Source: JAAYTY01 sp964569245
Lineage (GTDB): Bacteria > Fermentibacterota > Fermentibacteria > Fermentibacterales > Fermentibacteraceae
Assembly: GCA_964569245.1 (NCBI GenBank)
Contig: CAZMTK010000005.1
Coordinates: forward strand, 102,828 to 166,827
Reading direction: 5' to 3'
Length of the DNA: 64,000 nucleotides
The notes under the pieces were generated by a model. It was not told where the DNA came from, made no database searches, and saw only the letters and a list, made by a program, of their open reading frames with translations. Shown here piece by piece: positions 48,914 to 56,936 of this stretch (position 1 is its first letter; each line of letters opens with the position of its first letter). Position numbers and translations under genes: made by a program.

Positions 48914-50098
48914 ATGCCTTTCCGGCCGCCTGCATCGGTCAGGGTGTCCTCCATGGGGGAGCCGCCGGTAGCCTCCGTGATGAAGAGATTCAGGGATCTC
49001 AGGGCCGCAGGTCGAGACGTGATCTCCATGGCTCAGGCAACCCCATGGTTCGGCCCCCCTCCCGCGGCCCTGGCGGCCCTGGAGGAGAGGCTGGGAGATC
49101 CGGAGGTCCACCGGTACGGCCCGGACGAGGGGCTGGAGTCCTCGAGGATAGCCCTGGCAGGAGACCTGCTCTCGCGGCGCGGCATCGAGGTAGATCCGGA
49201 GACCGAGCTGCACCTCACTTGCGGCGCGAGCCAGGCCTTCCTGGGAGCCCTGGCGGCAACAGCCGATCCTGGAGACAGGGTTGTTCTGGTCGAGCCCTGG
49301 TATTTCGACCACGAGTACGCGGCCCGGCTCCTGTCGCTCGAGGTGATGACGGTCCGCGCCAGGGAGACTGCCGACGGCTGGCGTCTTCCGCTGGACGAGG
49401 TGCTCAGGAAGGTGGCCGATGCTTCGGCGCTGGTGCTGGTCAGCCCCGGGAATCCCACGGGAGCCGTCATCCCGGGCCGCGAGATCGAGGAGATCTCGAA
49501 CGCCTGCGATCGCTGGGGCTGCCGCCTGCTTCTCGACGAGACATACGAGAGGTTCGACTTCACCGGTTCAGGAGGACACCCGTGGGCTGGCGGCAAGCCC
49601 CCCCATGTGCTCACCTTCGGCAGCTTCTCGAAGAGTCTCGGCATGTCCGGATGGCGCCTGGGATACCTGTTCGGCGACAGGGAGATCCTCGCGCAGTGCC
49701 TCAAGGTCCAGGATGCCTCGGTCATCTGCCCGCCCACGGCGCCGCAGGTGATGATGGAGGCGGCGATAGGGGACGCAGGATGGGCCGATGCCGCGGCCAG
49801 GGGTGTCAGGGCGAGGATGGAGGCGTGCATGGCTTCGGTCGCCGAAGCCCGTGGACTCGAGTGGAGAAGGACGGACGGAGGGTTCTTCACTCTCGCCGCC
49901 ACGCCAGGCATGTCGTCGGGAGAAGCTTGCGACGCCCTGCTCGACCGGTACGGCATAGCGACGATCCCCGGCTCGGTGTTCGGTCCGGCCGGCGAGTGCC
50001 ATGTGAGGCTGAGCTTCGGCTGTCTCTCGGACAGCGATCTCGAGAAGGTCTGCGAGCGTCTAGCCTCGGTAGACCTCGAGGGCCGGGGGGCTTTCTAG
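48914..50098 (+). CDS. Aspartate-type aminotransferase (PLP, class I/II)
   Basis: A 394-residue protein. The N-terminal PASVRVSSMGEPPVASVMKRFRDLRAAGRDVI resembles class I aminotransferases. It is followed by GASQAFLGAL, EPWYFDHEYAARL, LVSPGNPTGAVIP, LLDETYERFDF, the PLP lysine in FGSFSKSLGMSGWRLGYLFG and HVRLSFG at the end. The amino-acid substrate is not clear; aromatic or aspartate specificity is possible. The ATG at 48914 has GGAGGG about nine bases upstream. It is transcribed divergently from the GT4 gene and converges on the secreted protein with a four-base overlap. Confidence 0.87.
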   Translation: MPFRPPASVRVSSMGEPPVASVMKRFRDLRAAGRDVISMAQATPWFGPPPAALAALEERLGDPEVHRYGPDEGLESSRIALAGDLLSRRGIEVDPETELHLTCGASQAFLGALAATADPGDRVVLVEPWYFDHEYAARLLSLEVMTVRARETADGWRLPLDEVLRKVADASALVLVSPGNPTGAVIPGREIEEISNACDRWGCRLLLDETYERFDFTGSGGHPWAGGKPPHVLTFGSFSKSLGMSGWRLGYLFGDREILAQCLKVQDASVICPPTAPQVMMEAAIGDAGWADAAARGVRARMEACMASVAEARGLEWRRTDGGFFTLAATPGMSSGEACDALLDRYGIATIPGSVFGPAGECHVRLSFGCLSDSDLEKVCERLASVDLEGRGAF

Positions 50099-50790
50099 CG
50101 GAAGGAGGCCTTGGCCCCTCCCCAGGTCTCCGCTTCCAGGCCGAGTGTCACATCGCTGACGACGACCACATCATCGAAGCTCGTGTCGATCGAGGCAGCC
50201 CCGCCCGTGTTCGTCGCGAGCGCGCAGAGCCCCATGGCTCCGGCCTGGGAATAGCTGGAGTCGCTCACCGAGACGAGCCAGTTCGTGGGCTCGTCTCCGG
50301 GGTCTCCGATCCAGATCTTCGCTCCGAGCATCGGCCCCGAAGCCTCGAATCTCACCCTGTACTCGGTGCCCGGCTGGATGTCGTAGTACATCATCCCGAT
50401 CGGAACGGGATCCGAGGAGGGTCCTTCGATCCTCGCGATCACGACGATGTTGAAGTCCACGCTGAAGTACACGACATAACCCGTGAAGGTGAACGGCGAG
50501 AACCTGGCGATGAGCCCGAAATCGCCGTCGGTGCAGACCAGGCGCGCAGTCGTGGAGTAGTCGGGAGTGCTCATGGATCCAGCTTCGTCGCCGTTGAGAG
50601 AGGCAGCCAGGATTTCGTCGGTCCAAGTCCCGGAAAACCTGTACATCCCGTCCTCCACGGAGTAGGAGACCCCGGACGACGGGAGCTCCACCCAGCCGTC
50701 GGCATTGCCGTCCTCGAAGTCGTCGCTGAGAAGGACTTCGCAGGAGGCCGGAGCCGCGGCGGCAGCAGCAATCACAAGCAGCAGTCTCAC
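50095..50790 (-). CDS. Exported protein of unknown function (lectin-like beta sandwich suspected)
   Basis: A 231-residue secreted protein with a signal peptide (LLLVIAAAAAAPASC). The body begins SDDFEDGNADGWVELPSSGVSYSVEDGMYRFSG and continues GLIARFSPFTFTGYVVYF, GTEYRVRFEASGPMLGAKIW and DTSFDDVVV. This is the pattern of carbohydrate-binding or LamG-like beta sandwiches (DDFEDG, GWV, FDDV). No catalytic residues are obvious and no sorting domain is present. The 3' end overlaps the convergent aminotransferase by four bases. Confidence 0.75.
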   Translation of the reverse strand: MRLLLVIAAAAAAPASCEVLLSDDFEDGNADGWVELPSSGVSYSVEDGMYRFSGTWTDEILAASLNGDEAGSMSTPDYSTTARLVCTDGDFGLIARFSPFTFTGYVVYFSVDFNIVVIARIEGPSSDPVPIGMMYYDIQPGTEYRVRFEASGPMLGAKIWIGDPGDEPTNWLVSVSDSSYSQAGAMGLCALATNTGGAASIDTSFDDVVVVSDVTLGLEAETWGGAKASFR

Positions 50791-50862
50791 TTATCCCCTC
50801 CGTCTGTGAAAGCGTCCGGCGTCGGCCGCGCAGCGCACCCGGCCAATCATAGGCATGGCGCA

Positions 50863-51414
50863 TCAGCGGGTCATGAGATCGTTGCAGCCTTTGGAACGGG
50901 CCCTGAGCAGGGCCGCGTACTTGCCCCTCGCCTCCAGCATGAAGCGGTCGAATCTCCCGTCGCGGAAGTCCGGGAAGCTGTGGTCAGGGGCCTCGAAGCG
51001 GCCGAACCTGAACCTCAGGCAGGTATGGGCCCATACTCCCCGACCGACGCAGATCTTGTCCGGAGCCTCCTTGAAGGAGGCCAGCACCAGCTTCCCGAAG
51101 TCCAGGTAGCCGGGATCGAGGTTCACGGTCCTCGAACCTCCTCTTCTGAACCGGTCCTCGAGAATCGCGCACTCCTCCTTCCAAGACGCGATTCCGTCAG
51201 GCAGGGCGAGCTGCTCGAATGCCAGCCATGCACGGAGGAGGCCGGGGCCCATTTCGGCCTCGTAGTAGCCGGACATGTCGAAAGGGTATGTCCGGCTGAC
51301 GAGCGCGACCGGGCCGAACGAACAGGTCAGCGCCGAGCGGGCTGCGTCAGACGGGCAGGGCTCCGGGGAAATGACGCTTACCAGCCTTAGAACGGGGCGC
51401 ACGGGAGCCCTCAT
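50863..51414 (-). CDS. DUF4416 family protein
   Basis: A 183-residue protein matching DUF4416: FPFDMSGYYEAEMGPGLLRAWLAFEQL, WKEECAILEDRF, GSRTVNLDPGYLDFGKLVLASFKEAPDKI and SFPDFRDGRFDRFMLEARGKYAALLR. The family is common in anaerobic bacteria and has no known role. The ATG at 51414 overlaps the N-acetyltransferase stop as ATGA, so the two are co-translated. No signal peptide is seen; it should be cytoplasmic. Confidence 0.88.
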   Translation of the reverse strand: MRAPVRPVLRLVSVISPEPCPSDAARSALTCSFGPVALVSRTYPFDMSGYYEAEMGPGLLRAWLAFEQLALPDGIASWKEECAILEDRFRRGGSRTVNLDPGYLDFGKLVLASFKEAPDKICVGRGVWAHTCLRFRFGRFEAPDHSFPDFRDGRFDRFMLEARGKYAALLRARSKGCNDLMTR

Positions 51415-52202
51415 CGCCGCCTGCGCCTCCGCCAGCACTCGAGGGCCCTCTCTGCAAGCACCGGATCTATTCCGAAGGCCGTGGAGACGTTCCTGGCCCA
51501 GTCGGAGGCGATCTTGACGTTCCGTCTTCCTCCGCCGTCCTCTATCCTCAGGTTGTCGTTGTGCGCGTAAAGCCTCTCGCCCCGATCCGCAGCGCACAGA
51601 TGGAGGCTGTTCATCCCCGGGGCGTCGAACGACCTGTTCCAGTGGCGGACGAACTCGTCGGGGGCTACGAAGCCGGGCTTGATCACGTATCGCTCGGTCG
51701 TTCCCGTGGAGGAGCGGCTGCTCACCCTTATCAGGCCCTGCTCGTCAGTCGCATAGACCAGCTCGGAGGGCCCGACCCGCACTTCCGGCCGCTGCGAGTC
51801 CAGATCCACCGGGGCTGGCACGAGGTAGCCCGGGTCCAGCAGGAACCTGCCCGCCGAGCACTCCACCATGACCGCGCAGTGGATGTCCCTGCCGTGCTTC
51901 ATGTCGCCCATGACGGGTCTCGCGGGGAACCCGAACGAGACCAGTATGTCCACCAGGGCGTTGGTAAGCGAGAAGCAGGTTCCGCCGGAGCCTGTTCCTA
52001 TATGGTCCTCGACGACGGTCTTCGGGCTCCTCAGCCTCCCGGGGCCGTCTCCATGCTCCTCCAGAGCCAGGATCTTCGTCAGGTTCTCGTAGGGAAGCCG
52101 CGAGAACGCGCGAGTGGTATCTTCCAACAGGTCCCTGCAGGGCCTGTCAGGGCTGAGGCCGAAATGCATGGCGAAGGCGTCGGCGGCGGGTCCGAGGCGC
52201 AA
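51411..52202 (-). CDS. Arylamine N-acetyltransferase family protein
   Basis: A NAT-family protein of about 263 residues. The catalytic triad is visible in order: GGTCFSLTNAL (Cys), DIHCAVMV (His) and LLDPGYLV (Asp), with SRLPYENLTKI in the N-terminal helical part. NATs acetylate aryl amines or act on polyketide-like substrates. I prefer TTG 52202, which has GGAGGAG upstream, over ATG 52232, which has none. It is transcribed divergently from the radical SAM gene, the starts being only 36 bases apart (6 if the ATG is used), so its promoter must lie inside that gene. Confidence 0.88.
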   Translation of the reverse strand: MRLGPAADAFAMHFGLSPDRPCRDLLEDTTRAFSRLPYENLTKILALEEHGDGPGRLRSPKTVVEDHIGTGSGGTCFSLTNALVDILVSFGFPARPVMGDMKHGRDIHCAVMVECSAGRFLLDPGYLVPAPVDLDSQRPEVRVGPSELVYATDEQGLIRVSSRSSTGTTERYVIKPGFVAPDEFVRHWNRSFDAPGMNSLHLCAADRGERLYAHNDNLRIEDGGGRRNVKIASDWARNVSTAFGIDPVLAERALECWRRRRRR

Positions 52203-52238
52203 TGGTCTCCTCCGGTTCGGGATCAGGGGCATGATGTA

Positions 52239-53156
52239 ATGGCGGAAGCTCCGTATCGCAAGCTCTCCGACTGGCTGATCGAGCGCTTCGGCGCACCCGT
52301 GAGGAAGGTCGGCGTTCTGGCGGGATTCGCCTGCCCCAACCGCGACGGGACCCTGGCCTCGAACGGCTGCTCGTTCTGCGATCCTGCGGCCTCGCTTCCC
52401 ACGGGCGTCACAGCGGAGGAGACGGTGACCGCTCAGCTCGAATCCGGCACGGCGGCGCTCCGGAGGAGGTTCGGAGTCACGAGGTACGTCGCCTACTTCC
52501 AGGACGGCACTCCCACCAACTGCAGGCCCGCCGAGCTCGAGGAGAAGCTGGCCGAAGCGCTGCGGTTCCCCGGAGTGGTCGGGCTCGCGGTCTGCACAAG
52601 GCCTGACTGCCTGCCGGAGGAGATGGCCGACATGCTTGCGAAGGTGTCGGAGCGAGCCCTGCTCTGGGTCGAGCTGGGTCTGCAGAGCGCGAACGACTCT
52701 ACCCTGGAAGCCGCAGGCAGGAACCACAGCGTCCGGGACTGCACGGATGCCCTTGGAAGGCTGCGCTCGAGGGGCCTGCCGGCCGTGCTCCACGTCATCC
52801 TGGGCCTTCCGGGGGAGACAGGGAGAGATATGGACCGCACAGCAGACTACGTTCGCGAGAGCGGCGCATGGGGCGTGAAGATCCACAATCTCCACGTCCT
52901 CAGAGGCACACGGCTGGAAAGGGATCATGCGGCCGGCCGCGTGATCCTGCCGGACATGGAATGCTACGCAGACATGGCTGCCAGATTCGTCTCCAGGCTG
53001 GACCCGGGGACGGTAGTCCACAGGCTGTGCGCTGATGCGCCCGCGGGTCTGCTGATCGCTCCTGAATGGATGAGAGACAAGCAGGCCGTGATAAGGTCTG
53101 TCGAGCGCCGCCTGACCGACATCCTGAATGCCCCCGGGGGCGTCCCGTATGGCTGA
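52239..53156 (+). CDS. TIGR01212-family radical SAM protein
   Basis: A 305-residue radical SAM protein. It opens YRKLSDWLIERFG, then VRKVGVLAGFACPNRDGTLASNGCSFCDP, where the three cluster cysteines (C-x8-C-x2-C) match the TIGR01212/YhcC type. It continues YFQDGTPTN, GLAVCTRPDCLPEE, WVELGLQSANDSTL and HVILGLPGETGRDMDRTADYV. The family is widespread, probably acts on tRNA or a related molecule, and its product is not established. The ATG at 52239 has only a weak ribosome site, and the gene lies head to head with the N-acetyltransferase. Confidence 0.9.
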   Translation: MAEAPYRKLSDWLIERFGAPVRKVGVLAGFACPNRDGTLASNGCSFCDPAASLPTGVTAEETVTAQLESGTAALRRRFGVTRYVAYFQDGTPTNCRPAELEEKLAEALRFPGVVGLAVCTRPDCLPEEMADMLAKVSERALLWVELGLQSANDSTLEAAGRNHSVRDCTDALGRLRSRGLPAVLHVILGLPGETGRDMDRTADYVRESGAWGVKIHNLHVLRGTRLERDHAAGRVILPDMECYADMAARFVSRLDPGTVVHRLCADAPAGLLIAPEWMRDKQAVIRSVERRLTDILNAPGGVPYG

Positions 53157-53185
53157 CGCCCAATCTGAATGCAGGCTCGGCCGGG

Positions 53186-53974
53186 TCAGGGCTTGGCGGC
53201 AGGGCGGCCGGACTTGAATTCCTCGATCGCCTTCCCGATCTTCCGCAGCTCCCGGGTCCTCTGCAGCCATGGCACGCCCCTGCCCCCGACCTGCACATCC
53301 CCCGGAACGAACCTGCAGGAGGAGGCCGATGTCGAGTTGCTGTCGAGATACCGGACGAGGTATCCCTTGTCAGCGGCCCTCCTCATCTCGGTGATTATCC
53401 ATGCATGAGCGTCCCATCCGGGGATCTGCAGCTTCACATACGAGAGTCCTTCGCGCTCGTTCGACTCGTAGAGGGAGTCCATGAGCGCGGCGAGCCTCCC
53501 GGGAGGGAGCGAGGACCTGCCCGCGAGCCCGTCCACCCAGGCGAAGCGGAGGAGCCCGTCGCTGAGCTGCATGTGCTCCAGGAAGCGCTGAACGACTTCC
53601 CTGTGGTCGAGGGTGAAATCCCTGAAGCACCGGTATCCCGGGATCGCCACCACGGTGTCGCACCTCATCAGTGCGGCCACGGCCCTTCGGGCTCCAGCTC
53701 GATCCGGCCTCGGCAGCTCGGGTTCGAAGTAGGCGAGATAGAGGGCAGCCCGGGTCAGCCTGGAATGCCACCAGCACACCCCCCTGTTGAGCAGGCCTCC
53801 CTGATTGGTGAAGCCGGGAAGGTTCGGATTGGGGCCGGAGGGCGTGTCTCCGGCGAGACCTCTGACATGCTCGAGGAGACCCGCCGAGGAAGCGTACTCG
53901 TCTCGCGAAACGGCCGCCGGGCGCCACGGAACGCCTGTGAACGACTCGGCCGTCCTATCGCCGGAGGGGATCAC
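53186..53974 (-). CDS. Unknown protein with a possible papain-like Cys-His-Asp arrangement
   Basis: A 262-residue cytoplasmic protein I do not recognise. It contains GGLLNRGVCWWHSRLTRAALYLAYFEP, then after about 130 residues DAHAWIITEMR and RYLDSNS. The order Cys, then His, then Asp/Asn inside strand-like contexts is compatible with a papain/transglutaminase fold (inference). There is no signal peptide. The GTG at 53974 overlaps the M20 stop as GTGA, so it is co-translated with a peptidase gene. The C-terminal tail is basic (KIGKAIEEFKSGRPAAKP). Confidence 0.65.
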   Translation of the reverse strand: MIPSGDRTAESFTGVPWRPAAVSRDEYASSAGLLEHVRGLAGDTPSGPNPNLPGFTNQGGLLNRGVCWWHSRLTRAALYLAYFEPELPRPDRAGARRAVAALMRCDTVVAIPGYRCFRDFTLDHREVVQRFLEHMQLSDGLLRFAWVDGLAGRSSLPPGRLAALMDSLYESNEREGLSYVKLQIPGWDAHAWIITEMRRAADKGYLVRYLDSNSTSASSCRFVPGDVQVGGRGVPWLQRTRELRKIGKAIEEFKSGRPAAKP

Positions 53975-55284
53975 CGGCCCATCCTGCCGATTGCCCTGGC
54001 GATGACCTCTGCGCCGAACTCCACGGCCTCGGCAGGCACGCGCTCGTCCGCGGCATGTACCGTTCCGACGAAGTCGAAACCGGCAGGCAGCCGCATCGGC
54101 AGGAATCCGTATGTCTGTATCCCCAGCCTCGAGAAGTGATGCGCGTCCGTCGCACCGGCGAGGAAGAAGGGAAAGGCCTCGGCCTCGGGATCGGCCTCGC
54201 GCAGGGTGTCCGCCAGCAGCCCGAAGAGGCTCATGTCCGGCTCCGGCGGCCCCGGATGGAACCGGACTACCTCGAATGCGTCGGGAGCTCCTGCGACGGC
54301 GCATATCTCTCCCATCAGGTCCTCCGGCGTGAATCCGGGAAGCAGCCTCCCGTCGAGGCCTGCGGAAACCTCGCCGGGAATCACGTTCATGCTGCAGCTC
54401 CCTCTGAGGACGGTGGGGCTCGCGGTATTCCTGAGGACGGGGGCTGCCAGGCGCCCGAAGAGCCCCGCCTTCCCGAGCAGCCTGTCCGAGAGGAGGGGCA
54501 GAGTGACCAGCCTTGCGGCAAGGCCTCCCAGGCCTCCCAGGCTGTCGGCTACGGCGTCGAGCATCAGCCTCGCGGGCTTGGTCACGTGCATCGGCAGGCG
54601 CCTGGCGTCCAGCTTCCGCAGGAACCGGGCGAGGCGGGCTATCGCACCGTTTCTGACAGGCATGGAGCCATGTCCTCCCGGCCCCCTGAACAGGGCGCGC
54701 ATCCAGCAGACCTGCTTCTCGGCGACCTGCACCGGATACAGCCTCCTTCCGCAGACGGTCAAGGAGAACCCGCCGAACTCCCCTATGGCGTGCCTCACAC
54801 CGGAGAAGAGGCCCCCGTGACGGTCTGCCAGGAAACCCGCGCCCTCGTCTCCTCCTGATTCCTCGTCCGCCACGATCGCGAGCAGGACGTCACCGGGGGG
54901 GCGCGAACCCCCGGAGGCACAACGTAGAACCGCGGAGAGCATCATCGCGACGCCGCCCTTCATGTCGAGCGCTCCGCGACCCCACACGAACCCGTCGTGG
55001 AGCTCGCCTCCGAAGGGATCGCGGCTCCAGGACTGATCAGATACGGTCACGACGTCGGCATGCCCGTAGAGCAGGAGCGGCGGAGCCTCGCCGCGACCGG
55101 ACGCTCTCGCTACCAGATTCGGCCTTCCGCCGGGGCTCTCGAGGATCATGTGCTCGATTCCGGCCGTTTCGAGGAGGCCCGAGGCGAAGGCGATGCATTC
55201 GCCCTCGTTGCCGGGAGGATTCGTAGTGTCGAACATCAGCAGTCTCCGGAGGATCTCTACAGGTCCAGGCTGGACTCCCGGCAT
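53971..55284 (-). CDS. M20-family metallopeptidase
   Basis: A 437-residue M20/ArgE/DapE-type hydrolase. Zinc ligands are visible in LLLYGHADVV, WGRGALDMKGGVAMML, ADEESGGDEG and GEFGGF, with a dimerisation domain in the middle (GPGGHGSMPVRNGA) and a C-terminal FLAGATDAHHFSRLGI. The substrate may be a peptide or N-acylated amino acid; DapE is one option but sequence alone does not decide. The ATG at 55284 follows an AGGCGG site. It lies divergently from asnS with 235 bases between. Confidence 0.9.
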   Translation of the reverse strand: MPGVQPGPVEILRRLLMFDTTNPPGNEGECIAFASGLLETAGIEHMILESPGGRPNLVARASGRGEAPPLLLYGHADVVTVSDQSWSRDPFGGELHDGFVWGRGALDMKGGVAMMLSAVLRCASGGSRPPGDVLLAIVADEESGGDEGAGFLADRHGGLFSGVRHAIGEFGGFSLTVCGRRLYPVQVAEKQVCWMRALFRGPGGHGSMPVRNGAIARLARFLRKLDARRLPMHVTKPARLMLDAVADSLGGLGGLAARLVTLPLLSDRLLGKAGLFGRLAAPVLRNTASPTVLRGSCSMNVIPGEVSAGLDGRLLPGFTPEDLMGEICAVAGAPDAFEVVRFHPGPPEPDMSLFGLLADTLREADPEAEAFPFFLAGATDAHHFSRLGIQTYGFLPMRLPAGFDFVGTVHAADERVPAEAVEFGAEVIARAIGRMGR

Positions 55285-55519
55285 CGATGGACCGCCTTTC
55301 GCTCCAGTGCGTGAGGCTCCTCGCGCCTCCAGCAGGAGAAGCCGATCCGGTCTTCTCCAGACGGGCGACGGACGACTATAAGGCCTGCCCGGCCTGAACG
55401 GGGCATCGCGACGGCACCAGCCCTTCCGCGGGCCGTTTCGTGCCCGCACTACTACCACACTGGCACGAGGCTTTATTATTGTGCCTGTCCTTTTCCGCGG
55501 AGACCCGATTGGAGATCTC

Positions 55520-56902
55520 ATGATATCGAGGACGACCGTGAGGGAGGCGCTGGAGGAGGCTCCTCTCGGCTCGGATGTGACCGTGTACGGCTGGGTGCGC
55601 AACAGCCGCACCTCCAGTTCGGTTGCGTTCGCATCGATCAGCGACGGCTCCTGCTTCGCCGCTTTGCAGGTCGTCTTCGACAGGTCGCGGTTCTCCGACG
55701 AGGCGCTCTGCGGCCTGACCGTCGGATCGTGCATCAGGGTGTCGGGAAGGATTGAGCGCTCGAAAGGCGCGGGGCAGGCGCGCGAGCTGATGGCCGGCTC
55801 CCTCGATGTCGCGGGACCGAGCGACGGAGACTACCCTCTCCAGCCGAAGAGGCACTCCATGGAGTTCCTGAGGACCCTGCCCCAGCTGCGAGCGCGGACC
55901 TCCACATTCAGCGCCGTATTCAGGATGCGTCACAGGCTGGCCATGGCCGTGCACGACTTCTTCGACTCCAGGGGCTTCGTCCACGTCCATCCCCCCCTTC
56001 TCACATCGAGCGACTGCGAGGGTGCCGGAGAGACCTTCCAGGTAACGACCCTGCCCCTCGAAAGGGTTCCGCTCAAAGACGGCACCGTCGACTACTCGAA
56101 GGACTTCTTCGGGAGGAAGGCCTATCTCACCGTCAGCACCCAGCTCGAGGCCGAGCCCCTCGCTCTGGGCCTTGGCAGCGTGTACACATTCGGCCCGATC
56201 TTCAGGGCGGATCCGTCCGACACGAGGATTCACGCCGCCGAGTTCTGGATGATAGAGCCCGAGATGGCTTTCTGCGACCTGGACGACGACATCGCTCTCA
56301 TCGAGGCGTTCGTTCGGCATGTCGCCTCTGCCGTCAGGGAGAAGTGCAGGGCCGAGCTGGCCTTTCTCGCCGAGTTCGTGGAGCCGGCCCTCGAGAAGCG
56401 CTACTCGGCCGTCCTCGACCAGCCCTTCGCCAGGATCGAATACACCGAGGCGGTTCGGATCCTCGGCTCCGCCGGGGAGGACAGGGTTCCCGGGCTGGAA
56501 TGGGGCCGACCGTTCTCCGCGGAGCAGGAAAGGTTCCTGGCCGAAGAGGCGTTCGGCAGGCCGGTCTTCGTCACGGACTACCCCGCCTCCTTCAAGCCCT
56601 TCTACATGCGCTTGAACGACGACGAGCGCACTGTCGCGTGCACCGACCTCCTCGTACCGGGAGTGGGAGAGATCGTAGGAGGCAGCCAGCGGGAGGAGCG
56701 CCTGGACGTCGTCATGAGGAGGGCTCGGGAGCAGGGTCTCGACATGGAGACCTACGCCTGGTATTTCGACATCAGGAGGTGGGGCTCGGCCCCTCACTCC
56801 GGATTCGGCCTGGGATTCGAGAGGATGCTGATGTTTCTCACCGGAATGAAGAACATCAGGGACGTGATTCCCTACCCGAGGACCTTCGGCAGCATGGCCT
56901 GA
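55520..56902 (+). CDS. asnS: Asparaginyl-tRNA synthetase
   Basis: A 460-residue class IIb synthetase. The N-terminal OB-fold anticodon domain (VTVYGWVRNSRTSSSVAFASISDGS) is followed by motif 2 region FGPIFRADPSDTRIHAAEFWMIEPEMAF and motif 3 GFGLGFERMLMFLTGMKNIRDVIPYPRT. The closing PYPRTFG and the FWMIEPEM wording are those of AsnRS, not AspRS or LysRS. The ATG at 55520 has GGAG five bases upstream. Direct charging of Asn means GatCAB/GatDE is needed only for Gln here, which fits the gatD at the other end of the window. Confidence 0.95.
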   Translation: MISRTTVREALEEAPLGSDVTVYGWVRNSRTSSSVAFASISDGSCFAALQVVFDRSRFSDEALCGLTVGSCIRVSGRIERSKGAGQARELMAGSLDVAGPSDGDYPLQPKRHSMEFLRTLPQLRARTSTFSAVFRMRHRLAMAVHDFFDSRGFVHVHPPLLTSSDCEGAGETFQVTTLPLERVPLKDGTVDYSKDFFGRKAYLTVSTQLEAEPLALGLGSVYTFGPIFRADPSDTRIHAAEFWMIEPEMAFCDLDDDIALIEAFVRHVASAVREKCRAELAFLAEFVEPALEKRYSAVLDQPFARIEYTEAVRILGSAGEDRVPGLEWGRPFSAEQERFLAEEAFGRPVFVTDYPASFKPFYMRLNDDERTVACTDLLVPGVGEIVGGSQREERLDVVMRRAREQGLDMETYAWYFDIRRWGSAPHSGFGLGFERMLMFLTGMKNIRDVIPYPRTFGSMA

Positions 56903-56936
56903 GGCCTTCTGCCGTCCATACACCGGAAGGACACCG

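Noticed and set aside
47740..51390. A plus-strand open frame of more than 1200 codons across several genes
   Set aside because: High GC gives long open antisense frames. It is low in hydrophobic pattern, rich in Arg/Pro/Gly, and opposes or overlaps well-supported genes (GT4, aminotransferase, DUF4416).
55461..55476. A TGGCACG followed by TTTAT upstream of asnS, resembling a sigma-54 promoter
   Set aside because: The -24 part is perfect but the invariant GC of the -12 element is missing, and asnS is not a typical sigma-54 target. The site could equally be a GGCAC/GTGCC inverted repeat around a TATTAT -10.
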